NCBI RefSeq assembly: GCF_014451325.2
Contig: NZ_JACSCH020000002.1
Coordinates: 496,001-560,000 of the forward strand
Direction of reading: 5' to 3'
DNA length: 64,000 bases
Source: Streptomyces sp. CB02980
GTDB lineage: Bacteria > Actinomycetota > Actinomycetes > Streptomycetales > Streptomycetaceae
Below are positions 58,937 to 64,000 of this stretch, piece after piece. Every line of letters starts with the position of its first letter. The first letter of the stretch is position 1. The notes beneath the pieces are model-generated. The model had not been told where the DNA came from. It did no database searches and saw nothing but the letters and a program-made list of their open reading frames with translations. The position numbers were made by a program, and so were the translations under genes.

Positions 58937-59664
58937 GGCTGGGTGCTTCCTCGGGGGTGGGTGGGGTCGGGGGGTACGGGGCGGGCGACGGGCAGGCCTC
59001 GGCAGCCGACGGCCCGCCGCGCGATCGGGTCGGGGCCGAGGGAGATACGGGGGTGTGGCTGACGCGGCTGACAGCCCCGCTCCTCGACGGTGGGCGGCGC
59101 AGGCCGGCGACGGCGGCGAGGCGGCAGACCGAGGAGAAGGCGGCGGAGGAGGCGGAGGCGATGCGGCGGGCCGAGACGGCGCAAGGCCGCGCAGACGGCG
59201 CAGGAGTCGGCCGGAGGCCGAGCAATGGCCGGGCCCGCAGCCGTGTGACGGTCGCGGTCGGCAGTCGGCTCACGGCGGGCGCGCCGCAGGCCGTCCGGCA
59301 TGACGTCACCGGGCGAATCGGCGGAACGAGCGGTCAGGTCTGCGGAGATGCGGCGGCAGGCCACGGCAACGGCGCTCCGCGCGCCCGCCCGCGCGAGCGA
59401 GCGAGCGAGGCCGGCGTTCTCACGGGCACCCCAACCAGCGCGGCCCGTCGGTCGGCACGGATCATCCGCAGTGGGGCGGGCACACGGCTGCATGCCCATC
59501 TGGCCCGGCGGTCGGCACAGATCACCGCCGTCGGGCGGGCGTCCGCAGACCCGTCGGGCGGACGTCCGCGGACCCGCCGGACCCGTCGGGCCCGTCGGCG
59601 TCCTGTGGGCGGGCCCTCCCCCGACACACCTCAAGCCGCCTCCCGCTCCCCCGGCGGCGGCCGG
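58937..59664. other. 728-bp gap with no convincing gene
   Basis: Between the aldolase and the lactonase no frame shows a recognised domain or a ribosome site with sensible codon use. It has the direct repeat CGGTCGGCAC(A/G)GATCA (around 59451 and 59511) and a CGTCGGGCGGACGTCCGC-type repeat near 59531-59575. The aldolase promoter should lie near its left end. It may be a decayed gene. Confidence 0.5.
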
Positions 59665-60570
59665 TCAGCGGTCGGCGTACGGAACGCTCGGCAATCCCCT
59701 CCCGCCCGGACGGCAGACGAACAGCCGCCCCGCGTCCGGCTCCGCCCGGCGGCGGGGCTCGGGGAGGCCCTCCGTGGCCGTCGTGATGACCAGGACGTCG
59801 AGGTCCGGCCCGGCGAAGGCGCAGCTCGTCACGTGGGAGGCGGGCACCTCCACGCGCGCGTGGAGGGTGCCTTCCGGCGTGAAGGCGAGCACTTCGCCGC
59901 CACCCCACACCGCCACCCACACCCGTCCCTCGGCATCCACCGTGAGTCCGTCCGGCACCCCTCGGTCGAGGACCGCGAACGGCCTGCGGTCGCTCAGGGT
60001 GCCCGTGGCCACGTCGTACGCGAAGACGTCGACCCGGCCGGTCGGGCTGTCCGCGTAGTAGAGGAGCGTGCCGTCCGGGCTCCAGCCGAGGCCGTTCGAG
60101 ATGGTGACCGACTCCAGGAGCGTGGTGAGGCCGTCGTCGTCGAGGCGGTAGAGCGCGCCCGCGCCGGGGCTCTCGTCGTACGCCATCGTTCCGGCGAGGA
60201 GCCGGCCCGCCGGGTCGACGGCGGCGTCGTTCATGCGGCGGGGCAGGCCGTCCTCGGGCAGGACCGGGGCGGCCAGTTCGACGGCCTCCGCGATCGGGCG
60301 GTCCTCCTCGAGACGGAGGACGGACGTGCCTGCCGCCGCGAGCAGGGCTCCCGAGGCACAGGGCTGGACCGCGCCGACGGGGCGGTCGAAACGGAGCGTC
60401 GAGACGCCGACCAGGTCCGGCTTCGCGTCCTCGTGCGTCAGGGCGGCCCGGTGGACGAGGCCGTCGGGTATGTCCACCCAGAGCAGTTCCTGGCGCCGGG
60501 CGTCCCAGACGGGCCCCTCCGTCAGGCGTCCGGGCAGGGGGGAGCAGGGCTGGGCCCTCAGGTGCTGCAT
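59665..60570 (-). CDS. SMP-30/gluconolactonase family sugar lactonase
   Basis: Six-bladed beta-propeller of 301 residues that hydrolyses sugar lactones, from the ATG at 60570 with GAGGAGG 5 bases upstream; the frame extends further but without a ribosome site. Metal-binding residues are in LTEGPVWDARRQELLWVDI (Glu), RMNDAAVDPAGRLLAGTMAY (Asn, Asp), SNGLGWSPDGTLLYYADSPT (Asn) and VPDGLTVDAEGRVWVAVW (Asp). It likely opens galactono-lactone to galactonate for DgoD. Divergent from a ROK regulator. Confidence 0.93.
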   Translation of the reverse strand: MQHLRAQPCSPLPGRLTEGPVWDARRQELLWVDIPDGLVHRAALTHEDAKPDLVGVSTLRFDRPVGAVQPCASGALLAAAGTSVLRLEEDRPIAEAVELAAPVLPEDGLPRRMNDAAVDPAGRLLAGTMAYDESPGAGALYRLDDDGLTTLLESVTISNGLGWSPDGTLLYYADSPTGRVDVFAYDVATGTLSDRRPFAVLDRGVPDGLTVDAEGRVWVAVWGGGEVLAFTPEGTLHARVEVPASHVTSCAFAGPDLDVLVITTATEGLPEPRRRAEPDAGRLFVCRPGGRGLPSVPYADR

Positions 60571-60731
60571 CTGGCCTCCTCGGTGTCGTGCCAGTGGTGC
60601 GACAGGAGAAAAGCTACGGGTTCGTCTAACGGTTGTAAATATCCCGCCCCACGCTTCTTCCAACCCTTTGAATAAGATGCCGCGTACGGGCCGTACGGAC
60701 GCACGGACCCCGCGAGCGGAGGACAGCACAC
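60571..60731. promoter_or_regulatory. AT-rich divergent region between lactonase and ROK regulator
   Basis: The 161-bp gap contains an AT-rich island (60628-60680), a TAAGAT (60673-60678) that could be a -10 box for the ROK gene, GGTTG...CAACC arms at 60631-60665 and a near-palindrome GTACGGGCCGTAC at 60684-60696. Confidence 0.4.
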
Positions 60732-62009
60732 ATGATCAAGCGGACGTCCCAGGACATTCGCCGTCTCAACCGCTTCGAGGTCCTGCGGCGCTTCTACGCG
60801 GGGGCCGGTGCGATGAGCCGTCAGGACCTCGCCGCCGCGACCGGCCTGTCCTTCGCCACCGTGGCCAATCTGACCTCCGAGCTCCTGGAGGCCGGCGTCC
60901 TCGTCGAGGCGGGCCACGAGGACTCCAGCGGTGGCCGACCCCGCGCTCGGCTCGCCGTCAACGCCGACCGGGGCGCGCTGATCGGCATCGACATCGCCGA
61001 GACCTCGGTGCACGCCGAGCTCTTCGACCTCGCCCTGGAGGTCCGTCACTCCGTCGAGCGGCCCCTGCCCCCGGGCGATGTCCGGCCCGCCGATGTGGTC
61101 GACGCGCTCGCCGCCTGCGTCGAGGAGTTGCTGCGCGTCTCCGGCGTACCCCGCGCGCGCGTGCTCGGGGCCGGCGTCAGCGTGCCCGGCATGGTGGAAC
61201 GCGAGGGCGGAGTCTCCTCCTTCTCCCCCTACTGGTCCTGGCACGAGGTGCCGCTCCGGGCGCTGCTCGACGAACGCCTCGGGCTGCCCCTGCGGCTCGA
61301 CAACCCCCTGCGGGCCAGCACGGTCGCCGAGTTGTGGTTCGGCGCCGGCCGGGAGGTGGACGACCTGGTGGTGCTGACCCTGCGGGCCGGGGTGGGCGCC
61401 GGGATCGCGATCGACGGGCAGCTCTACCGGGGGTTCACCAACAGCGCCGGCGAGTGGGGCCACACCTGTCTCGCGATCGACGGCCGACTCTGCACCTGCG
61501 GCAACCGGGGTTGCGTGGAGGCGTACGTCAGCACGCGGGGCATCGTCCAGACCTGGCGCGAGCTCGCCCCCGGCGACGAGCGTGCGACCGGGCCGGACGA
61601 CGCGGCCACGGTCGCCGCCCTGGCGCGCGCGGCGGCGGAGGGGGACCCGGCGGCCGTCGAGGTCATCGACCGGACCGGCCGCTACCTGGGGGCGGCGGTG
61701 GCCAATCTGGTCAATCTGCTCAACCCCCGGGCCCTCGTCCTCGGCAACCAGGTCGTCGACCTGCTGGGAGAGCGTCTGCTGACCGCCACGTACGAGGCCG
61801 TCACCCGGCACGCGCTGGCGTTGCCGCACCGGGCGGCGACCCTGCGACGCAGCGCGGTGCCGCACAACGCGGTCACCCGGGGTGCGGCCGCCTTCGCCCT
61901 TGAGGGCTTCCTCGACGACCGGGACGTCTTCGGCCCGGTCAGCCGGATGCGCCAGCCCCGGGATCGACGGGACGGCGGGCGCTCCGGGTCCTCCGGCGCG
62001 GAGCCCTGA
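60732..62009 (+). CDS. ROK family transcriptional regulator
   Basis: Repressor of 425 residues: winged helix (IRRLNRFEVLRRFYAGAGAM, SRQDLAAATGLSFATVANLT), then a ROK domain with GEWGHTCLAIDG and the zinc motif CTCGNRGCVEAY. ATG with GGAGG 9 bases upstream. Divergent from the lactonase, so it probably controls the galactose oxidation genes while the LacI regulator controls galactan uptake. The C-terminal 25 residues are a basic Gly/Ser-rich tail. Confidence 0.92.
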   Translation: MIKRTSQDIRRLNRFEVLRRFYAGAGAMSRQDLAAATGLSFATVANLTSELLEAGVLVEAGHEDSSGGRPRARLAVNADRGALIGIDIAETSVHAELFDLALEVRHSVERPLPPGDVRPADVVDALAACVEELLRVSGVPRARVLGAGVSVPGMVEREGGVSSFSPYWSWHEVPLRALLDERLGLPLRLDNPLRASTVAELWFGAGREVDDLVVLTLRAGVGAGIAIDGQLYRGFTNSAGEWGHTCLAIDGRLCTCGNRGCVEAYVSTRGIVQTWRELAPGDERATGPDDAATVAALARAAAEGDPAAVEVIDRTGRYLGAAVANLVNLLNPRALVLGNQVVDLLGERLLTATYEAVTRHALALPHRAATLRRSAVPHNAVTRGAAAFALEGFLDDRDVFGPVSRMRQPRDRRDGGRSGSSGAEP

Positions 62010-62137
62010 CGCCGGGGGACGGAGTCCTGACGCCGGGCGGCGCAGCCCCGAAGCCGGGCGCGGGCCTCCCGAAGCCGGGCCCGGGCTTCCTGGAGCCGGC
62101 ACGGTGGAGCCCCGACTGCGGCAGGACGGGCCGGGGT

Positions 62138-62908
62138 TCAGTGCACGGTCCGGTACCCCAGCCGCTCCGCCAGCCGGCTCGCGCCCTTCACGGCCAGCGC
62201 CGTGAGTTCGTTCTCGCGGTCCTCGCTCCAGCGGTGCACCGGCACCGAGACGGACAGCGCCGCGACGACCCGGCCGGAGCGGTCCCGTACCGGCGCGGCC
62301 ACACAGCTCACGTCGGGGTTGGACTCCTGCTGTTCGCCCGCGACGCCGAGGATCCGGATCTCGGCGAGCGCGGCGCGCAGCGCGTCCGGGTCGGTGATGC
62401 TGCGGGGCGTCATGCCCGCCAGGTCGTACCCGTCGAGGCGCTCCTCCAGGTCGGCCTCCGGGAGGGACGCGAGCAGCATCTTGCCGACGGCCGTGCAGTG
62501 GGCGGGCAGCCGGCGTCCGGCCGCGGAGACCATCCGTACCGCGTGGGTCGAGTCGACCTTCGCGATATAGATGACGTCCATGTCCTCCAGGACGGCCACA
62601 TGCACCGTCTCGCCGCAGGTGTCGGCGACCTCGCGCGCGACCTGGTGGCCTTCGGCCGCGAGGTCGAGCTGCTCGGCGTACCGGCTGCCGAGCTGGTACG
62701 TGCGGACGCCGAGCCGGTAGCGGCCGGGCTGTCCCGGCACCGGCACGAGGTAGTTGCGGGCGGTCAGGGTGGTGACCAGCTCGTGCGTGGTCGTGCGCGG
62801 CAGCTGGAGCCTGCGGGTGATCTCGGGGGCGGACAGGGTGCCGTCGCCCTCCAGGAAGAGCTCCAGTACGTCGAATGCCCTGGTCACCGCCGGAACGAGT
62901 CGTCCCAT
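62138..62908 (-). CDS. IclR family transcriptional regulator
   Basis: Protein of 256 residues: N-terminal helix-turn-helix (AVTRAFDVLELFLEGDGTLS, ITRRLQLPRTTTHELVTTL) and a C-terminal effector domain with VHVAVLEDMDVIYIAKVDST, LPAHCTAVGKMLLASLPEAD and VSCVAAPVRDRSGRVVAALS, standard for IclR proteins. Divergent from the sugar-acid dehydratase-like gene, whose promoter region contains the GATAT dyad, suggesting local control by a sugar acid. Confidence 0.94.
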   Translation of the reverse strand: MGRLVPAVTRAFDVLELFLEGDGTLSAPEITRRLQLPRTTTHELVTTLTARNYLVPVPGQPGRYRLGVRTYQLGSRYAEQLDLAAEGHQVAREVADTCGETVHVAVLEDMDVIYIAKVDSTHAVRMVSAAGRRLPAHCTAVGKMLLASLPEADLEERLDGYDLAGMTPRSITDPDALRAALAEIRILGVAGEQQESNPDVSCVAAPVRDRSGRVVAALSVSVPVHRWSEDRENELTALAVKGASRLAERLGYRTVH

Positions 62909-63047
62909 GGGTCCCCCACCTCGCCTCTGCCCGTTCGATATTCCGTACTACGACCGAAATCGCGAACAGAGACTAGCGGCGCGCCCCACGCCGGGCAACG
63001 GGTCGTCGGGGATCCCGCCGCGAACAGGGCGCGTGGGCACGCTCCCG

Positions 63048-63108
63048 TTGACACCCCGGCGGGCCGCTGCCTACCGTCACGCCGACCCACCGAACGATAT
63101 TCGATATC
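63048..63108 (+). promoter_or_regulatory. Promoter and dyad upstream of the enolase-superfamily gene
   Basis: TTGACA (63048-63053), an 18-base spacer and TACCGT (63072-63077) form a good promoter. A perfect dyad GATAT-TCG-ATATC follows at 63096-63108 in the 5' leader. A related TTCGATAT occurs at 62934-62941 close to the IclR start, suggesting one regulator for both sides. Confidence 0.65.
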
Positions 63109-63154
63109 TCGAACAAGCAGGCGCCCACTTCCACAACCCCGAGGAGCAACCACC

Positions 63155-64000
63155 GTGCGCATCACGGGAATCACCACACACGTCGTCGGCACGCCCTGGC
63201 GCAATCTCACCTATGTGCTCGTCCACACCGACGAGGGGCTGACCGGTGTCGGCGAGACCCGGATGCTCGGGCACACCGACGCGCTCGTCGGCTACCTCCG
63301 CGAGGCCGAGCACAACCACATCGCCGGTTCCGACCCGTTCGCGGTCGAGGATCTCGTACGGCGTATGAAGTACGGGGACTTCGGGCGGGCCGGCGAGATC
63401 GTCATGTCCGGGATCGCCGTCGTCGAGATGGCCTGCTGGGACATCAAGGGCAAGGCTCTCGGCGTACCCGTCTGGCAGTTGCTCGGCGGGAAGGTGACGG
63501 ACCGGGTGAAGGCGTACGCGAACGGCTGGTACACCACCGAGCGCACCCCGGAGGCGTACCACGCGGCGGCGCGCGAGGTCGTGGCGCGCGGCTACCGGGC
63601 GCTGAAGATCGACCCGTTCGGGACCGGTCACTACGAGCTGGACGCCGAGCGTTCACGGGAGGCCGTCGCGCTCATCGAGGCGGTACGGGACGCCGTCGGC
63701 CCGGACACCGAGCTGATGGTGGAGATGCACGGCCGCTTCTCCCCCTCGACCGCGGTCCGGCTCGCGCGCGAACTCGCCCCGTTCCGGCCCGCATGGCTGG
63801 AGGAGCCGGTGCCGCCGGAGAACCTCAAGGCCCTGTCGAAGGTCGCCGAGAAGGTGGACCTGCCGATCGCGACCGGTGAACGGATCCACGACCGGATCGA
63901 GTTCAGGGAGCTCTTCGAGTCACAGGCCGTCGACATCGTGCAGCCCGACGTCGGTCACATCGGCGGCATCCTGGAGGCCAGGAAGCTCGCCGCGACCGCC
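63155..64000 (+). CDS. Mandelate racemase/muconate lactonizing enzyme family protein (3' end outside)
   Basis: The first 282 codons of an enolase-superfamily enzyme; it continues past the window. GTG start with GAGGAG 8 bases upstream. Visible: capping domain RITGITTHVVGTPWRNLTYV, GIAVVEMACWDIKGKALGVP, catalytic Lys in YRALKIDPFG, metal-site ELMVEMHGRFSPSTAV, WLEEPVPPENLKAL, PIATGERIHDRIEF and VDIVQPDVGHIGG. Such enzymes dehydrate sugar acids; the IclR neighbour fits. It is a paralogue of the galactonate dehydratase at 55196 but only distantly related, so it probably acts on another sugar acid. Confidence 0.9.
   Translation, partial: MRITGITTHVVGTPWRNLTYVLVHTDEGLTGVGETRMLGHTDALVGYLREAEHNHIAGSDPFAVEDLVRRMKYGDFGRAGEIVMSGIAVVEMACWDIKGKALGVPVWQLLGGKVTDRVKAYANGWYTTERTPEAYHAAAREVVARGYRALKIDPFGTGHYELDAERSREAVALIEAVRDAVGPDTELMVEMHGRFSPSTAVRLARELAPFRPAWLEEPVPPENLKALSKVAEKVDLPIATGERIHDRIEFRELFESQAVDIVQPDVGHIGGILEARKLAATA

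Noticed and set aside
58933..59634. Minus-strand 233-codon frame in the 728-bp gap
   Set aside because: Arg/Pro-rich composition typical of an antisense or non-coding frame in high-GC DNA, no domain and no ribosome site.
63155..64000. 3,6-anhydro-L-galactonate cycloisomerase (agar pathway)
   Set aside because: Same superfamily, but I could not match the characteristic N-terminal region and no agarase genes are nearby.

Overview
This 64-kb window has very high G+C, many GTG starts, 4-bp ATGA/GTGA stop-start overlaps and a gene content typical of Streptomyces or a close actinobacterial relative. It reads as an accessory, sugar-catabolic part of a chromosome, with no rRNA, tRNA, phage or transposase recognised.

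Layout. 1-2067: tail of a metal ABC transporter operon (ATPase, permease, binding lipoprotein). 2149-9386: a 32-bp tandem array, an acyl-CoA metabolic island (AMP ligase, CoA transferase, divergent acyl-CoA dehydrogenase), then a GH88-like hydrolase with an MFS exporter. 9588-13936: a likely copper locus (Met/His-rich membrane protein, ECF sigma factor, small His-tailed membrane protein, CopA-type ATPase). 13955-16128: STAS-like protein, CE7 esterase, repeat-expanded Cys-rich protein.

16304-19779 holds the most unusual locus: an 18-bp gene encoding the pentapeptide MKYWH. Its ATG overlaps the stop codon of a cytochrome P450 gene (ATGA), and its strong ribosome binding site lies inside the last P450 codons. 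This matches the biarylitide class of minimal ribosomal peptides (pattern M-R/K-Y-x-H plus a crosslinking P450). Here the precursor follows the P450, and a second P450 and a SAM methyltransferase run divergently.

20016-34606: an orphan opcA, DoxX, M20 peptidase, DUF350, WGR/beta-propeller pair, SPFH protein, an M23 peptidase remnant, a MacB-like ABC system, MBL hydrolase, ROK and HxlR regulators, ketopantoate reductase-like protein and a DUF1349 protein.

34520-46848: pentose and deoxyhexose catabolism. xylB and xylA are divergent. rhaM and a LacI gene face the operon rhaI - aldolase/dehydrogenase fusion - rhaB - lutABC, which should take L-rhamnose to DHAP plus lactaldehyde, lactate and pyruvate. 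The two divergent rha promoters each carry a palindromic operator just downstream.

46897-62009: a galactan system. A LacI regulator, an ABC sugar importer, a GH42 beta-galactosidase and a secreted GH53 galactanase are followed by a galactonate dehydratase, SDR dehydrogenase, PfkB kinase, KDPG-type aldolase, SMP-30 lactonase and ROK regulator. Together they reconstruct an oxidative (De Ley-Doudoroff-type) route from galactan-derived galactose to pyruvate and glyceraldehyde 3-phosphate. 62138-64000: an IclR regulator and a divergent enolase-superfamily gene that runs off the window.

Tandem repeat arrays with 9-, 21-, 27-, 28- and 32-bp units and a 42-bp duplication are unusually frequent, and mostly lie at gene ends.
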